This document shows positions 37,205-44,899 of a stretch of DNA of 64,000 nucleotides, one piece after another; within the stretch, counting starts at the first letter, position 1, and the number at the start of each line of letters is the position of its first letter. Where the stretch lies: positions 5,394,001-5,458,000 of the forward strand of contig NZ_CP133671.1 in the NCBI RefSeq assembly GCF_031326345.1, in the 5' to 3' direction. The position numbers and the translations under genes are program-made. The DNA comes from Aureispira sp. CCB-E. GTDB lineage: Bacteria > Bacteroidota > Bacteroidia > Chitinophagales > Saprospiraceae. Under the pieces are notes generated by a model. The model worked only from the letters and a program-made list of their open reading frames with translations. It was not told the origin of the DNA and searched no databases.

Positions 37205-38761
37205 ATGGGAAATCTTAAAAATCTATTTGCGTTTTTAACTTTAGCAATCGCCGTTAGTTTTACGGCTTGTACGCCCGAAGCAACTACTGTAAATATCAGT
37301 GGAAAAGTTACGGACGGTACAAATGGACTAGACGGTGTTATGGTTACAGCTTCTAGTGGTGAAACAGCAACTACTGGAACATCTGGTGACTATACAATTA
37401 CTGCTGCAAAAGACGGTACACTTACTTTCAAAGCTGCTGGTTATACTTCTAAAACAATGGATATTAATAGCCAAACATCAATTGATGTAACGTTGACAGA
37501 AGACCCATGGGTAGCATCTTTTGCTGGAAATGGAAACAGCGTAACAGATCCTCAGTTTCCAATTAACTCTATCGTTCCTAGTGTAACATTGAGTGCAACA
37601 GCATCTTCTGATACTTGGTTTTCTCAAACAGCAAACTTCAAAGGAGCTGTAGCTTCTGCTTTTGGTTCTCCTTGGTACGACAACTGGTCTTTTTATAGCC
37701 GTATCGTTGCAGGAACAACTACTTCTGCTGCATTAAACACAAGTGGTAAAACAGTAGTAAACGTAACAGATACATGGATGCAAGCACAAGGAAATACAGT
37801 AACATGGACTTCTAATAACATCTATGTTTTAGACGGATTTGTATTTGTTGAGGCTGGTCAAACATTGAATATTGATGCTGGTACAATCGTTCAAGGAAAA
37901 GCAGGAACTGGTGCCAATGCTTCTGCTCTTATCGTTGCTAGAGGTGGTGTTATCAATGCTACTGGTACTGCTAGTGATCCTATCGTATTTACTTATGAAG
38001 GTGACAACGGAAACTCTTCTGCTACTGACCGTGGTAAATGGGGTGGTTTGATCATCTTGGGTAAAGCTGGCTTGAACTCTACTCCTGGTGAAACTCAAAT
38101 CGAAGGTATTCCAACTTCTGAAACTCGTGGTTTGTACGGTGGTTCTGACAACGCTGACAACTCTGGTACGTTGCGTTATGTTTCTATCCGTCACGGTGGT
38201 TCTAACATTGGTAACGATAACGAAATTAACGGTTTGACTCTAGGTGGTGTTGGTTCTGGTACTACATTAGAATATATCGAGATTATTGCCAACAAAGACG
38301 ATGGTATTGAGTGGTTCGGAGGAACTGCAAATGCTAAGTATTTAATTTCTGCTTACTGTGGTGACGATGCTTTGGACTACGACGAAGGTTATAGAGGTAA
38401 AAATCAATTTATCATCATTCACCAAGATCCAAGCTCTACAGCAGCTGACCGTGGTGGTGAGCACGATGGTGGAACATCTCCTGAAACAGGAACTCCATTT
38501 GCTACACCTCAGTTCTGGAATGTAACGTCAACTGGAAATCCTACTAGCAAAGCGATTACTTTCCGTGATAATGCTGGTGGAGAATACCACAACTCTATTT
38601 TCGTAAACTACGGAAAAGGAATTGATATTGAAGATTTGGAAGGTCAAGACCAAGATTCATACAAACAATTTACTGATGGTAACCTAAAAATTGCTAACTG
38701 TGTGTTCTTTAACATTGCAGCAGGTACTACAAGCAAAGAATTGTTTACCGTTTCTAACTAA
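37205..38761 (+). CDS. Surface lipoprotein with carboxypeptidase-regulatory-like and parallel beta-helix domains
   Basis: A 518-aa protein with a lipoprotein signal (LTLAIAVSFTACTPE; lipidated Cys about residue 22). Residues 28-98 form a carboxypeptidase-regulatory-like beta-sandwich (ISGKVTDGTNGLDGVMVTAS, TFKAAGYTSKTMDI). The rest is a right-handed beta-helix-like region: DGFVFVEAGQTLNIDAGTIV, GKWGGLIILGKAGLNS, GGSDNADNSGTLRYVSIRHG, DDGIEWFGGTANAKYLISAY. Similar proteins recur in Bacteroidota next to a TonB-dependent receptor, as here (38914). A role in capturing a ligand for the receptor is likely but inferred. The gene uses a noticeably restricted codon set (GGT, ACT, TCT), which suggests high expression. 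Confidence 0.82.
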   Translation: MGNLKNLFAFLTLAIAVSFTACTPEATTVNISGKVTDGTNGLDGVMVTASSGETATTGTSGDYTITAAKDGTLTFKAAGYTSKTMDINSQTSIDVTLTEDPWVASFAGNGNSVTDPQFPINSIVPSVTLSATASSDTWFSQTANFKGAVASAFGSPWYDNWSFYSRIVAGTTTSAALNTSGKTVVNVTDTWMQAQGNTVTWTSNNIYVLDGFVFVEAGQTLNIDAGTIVQGKAGTGANASALIVARGGVINATGTASDPIVFTYEGDNGNSSATDRGKWGGLIILGKAGLNSTPGETQIEGIPTSETRGLYGGSDNADNSGTLRYVSIRHGGSNIGNDNEINGLTLGGVGSGTTLEYIEIIANKDDGIEWFGGTANAKYLISAYCGDDALDYDEGYRGKNQFIIIHQDPSSTAADRGGEHDGGTSPETGTPFATPQFWNVTSTGNPTSKAITFRDNAGGEYHNSIFVNYGKGIDIEDLEGQDQDSYKQFTDGNLKIANCVFFNIAAGTTSKELFTVSN

Positions 38762-38772
38762 TAATAATATTC

Positions 38773-38810
38773 AAAACGAGGCAATAAAAATTTGTTGCCT
38801 CGTTTTCTTA
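38773..38810 (+). terminator. Rho-independent terminator between lipoprotein and TonB receptor genes
   Basis: A 12-bp perfect stem, AAAACGAGGCAA (38773-38784) and TTGCCTCGTTTT (38795-38806), ending in T-rich sequence, 12 bp after the lipoprotein stop. It would reduce read-through into the receptor gene, giving more lipoprotein than receptor. Confidence 0.85.
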
Positions 38811-38913
38811 TACCTAAAAATTGTTTGAACATACCCACTGTCACCCAACAGCTTGTTCAAAAATTCTCATAAAAATTTCATTCTAACAATCGTATATAAT
38901 TAACAACGGAGTC

Positions 38914-41808
38914 ATGAAAACAATTGCAACTATTGCATTTTTATTTGTAATCCTACCCTTATTCTCTATCGCTCAAACTGGTTCTATTTCAGGAACGGCT
39001 ATTGATGGAGAAACTAAAGAACCAATCATGTTTGGTAATGTTGTCATTGAAGGCACTGGTCAAGGTGTTAGCACAGACATGGACGGTAAATACAAATTTG
39101 AAAATCTAAAAGCAGGTACTTACTCTATCAAGTTTAGCTACCTTGGCTTAAAAGACAAATTAGTTGAAAACATCGAAGTAAAAGCAGGTGAAAATACTGT
39201 TGTCGATGTAAAAATGGGAGAAGATCCTGTTGTACTAGAATTAGGTGCAACCATATCTGCAGAACGTATTACCAATACTGAAACAGCTGTTCTTTCTATG
39301 AAAAAAGAATCGACATCTGTCTTGGATGGTGTCTCTGCCAAAGAAATTTCTAAAAGCGGTGACAATGACGCTGCTGCTGCTGTTAAACGTATATCTGGTG
39401 TTACTGTAGAAGGTGGCAAATACGTTTATGTTCGTGGTCTTGGAGATCGCTACAGCAAAACAACTCTAAATGGAGCAGACATTCCTGGTCTAGATCCAAA
39501 CAAAAATACCGTCCAAATGGACTTGTTTCCTACCAATTTATTAGACAACATCTTAGTTTACAAAACATTTACACCTAATCTTCCGGGTGACTTTACTGGT
39601 GGATACATTGATGTTGTTACTAAAAACTTTCCTAGTAGTTTTACCGTAGATGCCAGTGCTTCTATGTCTTACAATACACAAACTACTTTTAACAAAAACT
39701 TCTTGACTCAACAAAGAGGTTCTACTGACTGGTTGGGCTTTGACGATGGTTCTCGCGCCTTGCCTTCTATCGTTGCTAACTCAACTGAAATTCCTGCTCT
39801 ACAAAATAACAATTCTGCTAATTTTGATCCTAATGACGCTCAAAAACTAGTGGATATGACAGGTTCTTTTAAAAATACATGGCAACAAGTTCGCCAATCT
39901 GTTCCTTTTAATCATAGCTTTTCTTTTGGTATTGGTAATCGTTTTAAATTTGATAACCAAAGCGAATTAGGAATCATTGGAGCCTTGTCTTACAATCGCA
40001 ACTACAGCTTCTACGAAAATGGTACTTATGGTATTTACCAGTTGACAGGCATGTATGATAATGTCAATACATTAACTTCTAACTTGGCATTGAGTGACAC
40101 AAAAGGTGTAGACGATGTTCTATGGGGAGGAATGGTTAATATTGCTTATAAAATTAAAGCATCGCATACCTTTAATTTTATGGTGATGCACAACCAAAGT
40201 GCTACCACGACAGCAAGATACTTAGAAGGAATTAAAGACGATGATAGAGATGAAATCTTTCAAACTCAATCTTCTAGATTTTTACAACGTGGTCTAACAA
40301 CCTTCCAATTAGGTGGGAAACACACTTTCTTGAAGTTTAATAATATCGAAGTCAACTGGAAAAGCTCTTATGCTCGTTCGACTCAAAAAGATCCAGACTT
40401 GCGTTACTTTACCAACCGTTATGACGAAGAATACGATATTTATAGAATCAAACCTTCTAGTGACCGTACTCCTTCTCGTTTCTACCGAGATATGGCACAA
40501 GGCAACTGGTCCAACAAAATTGACTTTACAATGCCTTTGATTCACTGGTCTAATGATGTCAAAGAAAAAATTAAAATTAAAGCGGGCTTTGCACACGCTG
40601 CCAAAGATAGAACATTCAAAGAAAATAGATATAGCTTTGAAAATCAACAAATCAACTACAACGGAGATTTAAACACATACTTTGCTCCTTCTAACTTAAT
40701 CGCAACAACAGAAAATGGAGGTTATTTGAATAATGGTAATGGTGTTTATATTGAAAATGCCTTGGATTCTGCCAATATTTATGATGCGAGCCAAAGTCTT
40801 TATGCTGGATACGCAATGGTTGAACTGCCTTTGATTAGTGGCTTGAACTTGATTACAGGTGCTCGTATCGAATATACTTCTGTTCGCTTGAAAACATACA
40901 GCTATAAAGTGCTGACTGCTTATCCTGATCTAGATGGGAAACAAAATATTTTGAACAATTTAGATATCTTACCAGCCCTTAGTTTGAACTATGAGCCTTC
41001 TAAAAAAATGAAAATACGTGCTGCTTACTCTCGCACCTTGGCTCGTCCATCATTTAGAGAGCTAGCTCCATTTACTTCTTTTGATGTTGAAGGTGGATAT
41101 GCGTTTGTTGGAAACCCAAACCTAGAGCGTACGATTACAGACAATGCTGATTTGCGTTGGGAATTCTACCCTACTAATAAAGAATTGATTTCTGTTAGTG
41201 CCTTCTACAAAAACTTTACGAATCCAATTGAACGTACTTTCAACCCTAAAGCATTAAATCCAGAGTTGACGTACAGAAATGTTGACAATGCATTTTTGGC
41301 AGGTGTTGAGTTGGAAGTTCGCAAAAACTTAGGTTTTATTACTCCTGTATTAGAGGATTTACAAATTGGGGCTAACTTCTCCTACATTTATTCTCAAACA
41401 ACTATTGATGAACAAGAGTTAAAAGCTATTCGCGCAGAGAATCCTAACGCTGGTAATACTCGTGAGATGTACGGTCAATCTCCTTACTCTTTAAATGCTT
41501 TGTTGTCTTACAAAAACGATTCTTTAGGTTTATCGGCTAACGTTGTATTTAATGTCTCTGGACCTAAAATTTCATTTATTTCAATTGGAGGAACACCAAA
41601 TACTTATGTACAACCTCGTCCATCATTGAACTTTAACATTAGCAAAACAATTGTCAAAGGATTTTCTATCAAGTTGGCTGTTAATAATATCTTGATGAGT
41701 CCTTATCGTGAAAGCATTGAATTCAAAGGAAAATCATACGATGTTTCTTACTACGAACCTGGTATGAATATTTCTTTAGGAATTAAGTACAATTTTGAAA
41801 AACAATAA
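38914..41808 (+). CDS. TonB-dependent outer-membrane receptor
   Basis: A 964-aa receptor: signal peptide (MKTIATIAFLFVILPLFSIAQ), then a CarboxypepD_reg-like domain (GSISGTAIDGETKEPIMFGN, residues 24-110), a plug domain (SGDNDAAAAVKRISGVTVEG, YVYVRGLGDRYSKTTLNGAD, PGDFTGGYIDVVTKNFP), and a 22-strand-type barrel ending in the C-terminal aromatic motif (GMNISLGIKYNFEKQ). It lacks a SusD partner, and the adjacent beta-helix lipoprotein is the likely surface partner. The imported substrate (metal chelate, phosphate compound, glycan or peptide) cannot be deduced. Codon use is as restricted as in the lipoprotein gene. Confidence 0.93.
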   Translation: MKTIATIAFLFVILPLFSIAQTGSISGTAIDGETKEPIMFGNVVIEGTGQGVSTDMDGKYKFENLKAGTYSIKFSYLGLKDKLVENIEVKAGENTVVDVKMGEDPVVLELGATISAERITNTETAVLSMKKESTSVLDGVSAKEISKSGDNDAAAAVKRISGVTVEGGKYVYVRGLGDRYSKTTLNGADIPGLDPNKNTVQMDLFPTNLLDNILVYKTFTPNLPGDFTGGYIDVVTKNFPSSFTVDASASMSYNTQTTFNKNFLTQQRGSTDWLGFDDGSRALPSIVANSTEIPALQNNNSANFDPNDAQKLVDMTGSFKNTWQQVRQSVPFNHSFSFGIGNRFKFDNQSELGIIGALSYNRNYSFYENGTYGIYQLTGMYDNVNTLTSNLALSDTKGVDDVLWGGMVNIAYKIKASHTFNFMVMHNQSATTTARYLEGIKDDDRDEIFQTQSSRFLQRGLTTFQLGGKHTFLKFNNIEVNWKSSYARSTQKDPDLRYFTNRYDEEYDIYRIKPSSDRTPSRFYRDMAQGNWSNKIDFTMPLIHWSNDVKEKIKIKAGFAHAAKDRTFKENRYSFENQQINYNGDLNTYFAPSNLIATTENGGYLNNGNGVYIENALDSANIYDASQSLYAGYAMVELPLISGLNLITGARIEYTSVRLKTYSYKVLTAYPDLDGKQNILNNLDILPALSLNYEPSKKMKIRAAYSRTLARPSFRELAPFTSFDVEGGYAFVGNPNLERTITDNADLRWEFYPTNKELISVSAFYKNFTNPIERTFNPKALNPELTYRNVDNAFLAGVELEVRKNLGFITPVLEDLQIGANFSYIYSQTTIDEQELKAIRAENPNAGNTREMYGQSPYSLNALLSYKNDSLGLSANVVFNVSGPKISFISIGGTPNTYVQPRPSLNFNISKTIVKGFSIKLAVNNILMSPYRESIEFKGKSYDVSYYEPGMNISLGIKYNFEKQ

Positions 41809-41893
41809 GCTGTTTTCTCAAAGTAGAATGCTTTGCACGTTCTGAATTTAGCAATTACCATTGTAATTATATACATTGATCTTAGAAGATCTT

Positions 41894-41930
41894 AAACGCT
41901 TGGGATGGGTACCCAAGCGTTTTTCTTTAT
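41894..41930 (+). terminator. Rho-independent terminator after the TonB receptor
   Basis: AAACGCTTGGG (41894-41904) pairs with CCCAAGCGTTT (41912-41922), a perfect 11-bp stem with a 7-nt loop and a T-run, about 85 bp past the receptor stop. Confidence 0.9.
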
Positions 41931-42032
41931 CTTATACCAAGCTATATTTTGATAATGGATTCGCATAATTTTTTTCAATCAATACTTTCATGTACTTTGT
42001 TATTCCATGTAATCATAACGTTGTTACTAAAA

Positions 42033-42050
42033 TTCGATAGTTCGTTGAAA
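42033..42050 (-). repeat. Copy of a dispersed intergenic repeat
   Basis: On the minus strand this reads TTTCAACGAACTATCGAA and matches TTTCAACAAACTATTGAA at 16644-16661 in 16 of 18 bases; it is preceded by CTGTTACTAGGAGG. Confidence 0.5.
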
Positions 42051-42103
42051 CCTCCTAGTAACAGTATGGCTAATTACTAGAAATTATAACAAGCACTAAA
42101 AAG

Positions 42104-42802
42104 ATGAAGCACCAACTACTTTTATTTTGTTTTATTGTAATTACAATTAATAGCTGCACCATACCTCCTTCTTCCCTTCAAAGAACACAAGATAAACCAG
42201 CAGCATTAAGTTATCTAGCACTAGGAGACTCTTATACTATTGGTGAGTCTGTTACCTCAAATCAACGTTGGCCTATTTTATTAACTGAGGCGCTACAAAC
42301 TAAAGGTTACACCTTTCAAACTCCTGATATTATAGCACAAACAGGTTGGCGAACGGATCATTTGCTAAATGCAATGCAAGAACAATTGTCCTCGTCTCAA
42401 CAATACGATTTGGTGTCTATTCTTATTGGGGTTAACAATCAATTTCAAAATACGTCTATTCAAAAGTATGAGCAAGATTTAAAAATTCTTTTTGATCAAG
42501 CTATTTCACAGTGCAAAACAGGACGAAATGGCGTTTTTGTGTTGAGTATCCCAGACTACGGAGCAACTCCTTATGGGTTGCCTAGAGCCAAACAAATCGG
42601 AAAAGCTATTGATGAATGGAATGCTGTCTATCAAAAAATTGCCACTATGTATCAACTACCTTGGTTTGATATTACACCAATTTCTAGAACAGCAACAAAA
42701 GAGAAAGAATTAATTGCCAAAGATGGATTACATCCTAGTGGCAAGATGTACCAACTTTGGGTAGATGCGATAGTGGAAAAAGTAATTGACTGCTTAAAAT
42801 AA
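42104..42802 (+). CDS. SGNH/GDSL-family lipoprotein hydrolase
   Basis: A 232-aa protein with a lipoprotein leader (HQLLLFCFIVITINSC; Cys about residue 18). Block I is LALGDSYTIGESV with the catalytic Ser, block III is ILIGVNNQFQ with GxxN, and block V is KDGLHPSGKMYQLW with the catalytic DxxH pair. It is therefore an SGNH esterase, likely at the envelope. Substrate (lysophospholipid, acyl-sugar or other ester) unknown. It is convergent with the SPOR gene, and a shared terminator lies between. Confidence 0.92.
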   Translation: MKHQLLLFCFIVITINSCTIPPSSLQRTQDKPAALSYLALGDSYTIGESVTSNQRWPILLTEALQTKGYTFQTPDIIAQTGWRTDHLLNAMQEQLSSSQQYDLVSILIGVNNQFQNTSIQKYEQDLKILFDQAISQCKTGRNGVFVLSIPDYGATPYGLPRAKQIGKAIDEWNAVYQKIATMYQLPWFDITPISRTATKEKELIAKDGLHPSGKMYQLWVDAIVEKVIDCLK

Positions 42803-42803
42803 A

Positions 42804-42839
42804 AATTTGGTAACAGACTACAGCGTCTATTACCAAATT
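42804..42839. terminator. Bidirectional terminator between convergent genes
   Basis: AATTTGGTAA (42804-42813) pairs with TTACCAAATT (42830-42839), with an inner AGAC/GTCT pair. A-run on the left and T-rich sequence on the right suit both the SGNH gene and the SPOR gene. Confidence 0.75.
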
Positions 42840-42868
42840 CAAATTGTAATTTTTTATGAAAGGAATGC

Positions 42869-44431
42869 TTATTTCAAATAAGCTGCTAAGTTTCCTCCTA
42901 CTGTTTCCTTTAATATTTTTAGCCCCAATGAACGCGCTTCGATACCAGGCATTCCTTTAAACATAAAGTGTGTTTCTAAGCTTTGAAGGGCATCGTAGTA
43001 AGAAAAACGCAATAAACTATACATATTTTGTTGCAATGGACTGCCCGTTTCTAATGTTTTTAGATTTTTCCACAATCTTCCGTTCCATTTTTCCAATTCT
43101 TCAATTTCTTGGTGTGGGATTGGCTGTGGCAAAACATACAGTTGGTTGATAGAATGTAGCTCTTTTAAAGTACCTTTATTCTCTGAAAATTCTTCAGAAA
43201 CTAAAGACAAAATACGTAATTCTTCAAGATCCATAAAACTACCACAATCGCTCGAAACAGTATAATCATCTCTCCTATTTTGCCAATAAGGCTGAAAAGC
43301 TTCTTTCATTAATTTGGGATGACGCTCAAACATCCAACAAGGGACATCAGGGCGTTCTTTTAACACCTCATACATCGCCTTCATGTGTTGAATCAGCTGC
43401 CCGATTTCTTCGTAAGAGTATCTCATGCTAAAATCATAACGTGTTTCGCCTCTATATCCTTTAAAAACTCTTTCTAATGAGTTGTTCATTAATTCATTTA
43501 CTTTAGCCGTTTTATTAGCAATCCTCACATCTTCATTCAAATAAATATAGGCTAGAAAAACTTTAGAAATTGGATTTTTGAATTGCTCCAACCCAGCAGC
43601 AGCAGTAACTGCATCTTCAGGAATCATATTAATATAATATTGCAATGTATATTCCTCTATAGCATTGTTCAAATCCATTTCTTCTGCCATTTTGCGGTGC
43701 AACAAATAATGCTTGTTGGTCTTTTTATATCGAATCATGGCAGATTTTGTAGTTGGTGTTAACACCCCATTAGAGGCAACATCATATAATTTTTCTTGGA
43801 TTAACAACTCCTGCAAAGCTTTTACAGAAAGACGCACACCTCCCGAATTCTGTCCGTAACTAGCAGAGCGTTCCAAGTCAAATTTTTCTACTTTGTGCAG
43901 TACTTTTTCGCTTACTTTTTTAATAAAAATATCTTTAGGACCACGTCTTTGGACTCTCGCTTGCACTTCTTCGGCTTCTGCTCTAGTATAATACGGTCCG
44001 ATAGCCACACGCACTTTATTATCGCTTAACTGTGCTACTAATTGAGGAGAAAGACGCTGCCAGTCTGGCCAATAGATATCTGCTTGTTGGTCGTAGGTTG
44101 CCAACTGAACAATATAAACTGCATCTGTCTCTTTTAGTTCTTTTTTAACCAAGAAGGCATCTTTAAATCCTTTTCTTTGAATCAACCTTAGTTTATCTTT
44201 TGCTGTGCTTTTGCTAGTGTACGTCCCCATCATAATTCTATACAAACTGTTGTCCATTTCCACAGAATAAACATATCCTATAGAATGCAAAGGCTTAAAT
44301 TTCTTGTACTCAGGCGTTGCATAAATAGCCAATTGAATTTCGTAGACATAATCTTGCGCTTGCGCAGACAAGAAGCACAATAAAAAGAAAGGTAAAACAA
44401 ATAAATTTTGAAGTTTTTTTCTCATGTTCAT
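42869..44431 (-). CDS. Secreted SPOR-domain protein
   Basis: ATG at 44431 (or 44425) opens a clear signal peptide (MRKKLQNLFVLPFFLLCFLSAQAQ); the frame extends to a GTG at 44452 that adds seven unlikely residues. Two SPOR-like repeats bind denuded peptidoglycan in known proteins: YVYEIQLAIYATPEYKKFKP to FKDAFLVKKE, and AVYIVQLATYDQQADIYWPD to PKDIFIKKVS. A segment resembling a peptidoglycan-binding-1 fold follows (LSVKALQELLIQEKLYDVAS, GVLTPTTKSAMIRYKKTN). The C-terminal half (about 300 residues) is helical with no family I recognise. Probably periplasmic, acting at the cell wall; the specific role is unknown. Confidence 0.8.
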   Translation of the reverse strand: MNMRKKLQNLFVLPFFLLCFLSAQAQDYVYEIQLAIYATPEYKKFKPLHSIGYVYSVEMDNSLYRIMMGTYTSKSTAKDKLRLIQRKGFKDAFLVKKELKETDAVYIVQLATYDQQADIYWPDWQRLSPQLVAQLSDNKVRVAIGPYYTRAEAEEVQARVQRRGPKDIFIKKVSEKVLHKVEKFDLERSASYGQNSGGVRLSVKALQELLIQEKLYDVASNGVLTPTTKSAMIRYKKTNKHYLLHRKMAEEMDLNNAIEEYTLQYYINMIPEDAVTAAAGLEQFKNPISKVFLAYIYLNEDVRIANKTAKVNELMNNSLERVFKGYRGETRYDFSMRYSYEEIGQLIQHMKAMYEVLKERPDVPCWMFERHPKLMKEAFQPYWQNRRDDYTVSSDCGSFMDLEELRILSLVSEEFSENKGTLKELHSINQLYVLPQPIPHQEIEELEKWNGRLWKNLKTLETGSPLQQNMYSLLRFSYYDALQSLETHFMFKGMPGIEARSLGLKILKETVGGNLAAYLK

Positions 44432-44479
44432 TGTTATAATTTCAGCCTCCACACAGGAGATAAGGTTATATAATATAAA

Positions 44480-44606
44480 TTAATACTCCATTGATTACGC
44501 ATAAAACATAGTAATAGTTTTACGACCAACGCAAACTCAGTGGATTACTAACAACATGTTTGGAGTTTTTAGCTTGGTAAGATACATATTTGATTGGAGT
44601 ATTTAA
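44480..44606. repeat. Second copy-like element with AATACTCC ends
   Basis: AATACTCCATTGATTAC at 44482-44498 matches AATACTCCGTTGATTAC at 9422-9438 in 16 of 17 bases. TGATTGGAGTATTTAA at 44591-44606 is an imperfect inverted counterpart. The inside has no ORF and differs from the first element. Confidence 0.4.
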
Positions 44607-44720
44607 AAAATTGATTTTTTTTTTTCAATTCACTAGACATTATCATCATACCTTACAGTTAAGGCAGAAATAACAAGCAAAAAACAGGGCTCTACCCAAT
44701 AAATAAAATCTTACTAGACT

Positions 44721-44825
44721 ATGTTTTTTGCAAACAAAAAGCCATCCATGCTTGCATTCCTTTTAAGTTTTCTATTTTTGTTCTCTTTAAGTCATGCAAA
44801 TCAAGGGTTAATTTACCTCAAATAG
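44721..44825 (+). CDS. Possible 34-residue signal-peptide-like ORF
   Basis: ATG at 44721, TAG at 44823-44825. The peptide MFFANKKPSMLAFLLSFLFL continues FSLSHANQGLIYLK: basic start, long hydrophobic core and an SHA-like cleavage site with nine residues after it. It ends 74 bp before the ATG of the large exported protein at 44900. It may be a small secreted peptide, a leader, or the remnant of a duplicated gene start. Short length makes chance possible. Confidence 0.3.
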   Translation: MFFANKKPSMLAFLLSFLFLFSLSHANQGLIYLK

Positions 44826-44899
44826 ATAAAAAACAAGGGTCACACTCTAGTAAATCCTCGACAAATGATTTTTGAGTATTGATCCAAAGGGATTTTTTT

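Larger units (their letters stand above)
44432..44899. other. Divergent intergenic region, SPOR gene / glycosidase-like gene
   Basis: About 470 bp. It holds the repeat-like element at 44480-44606 and a 34-codon signal-peptide-like ORF at 44721-44825. No terminator or clear promoter was recognised. Confidence 0.5.
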
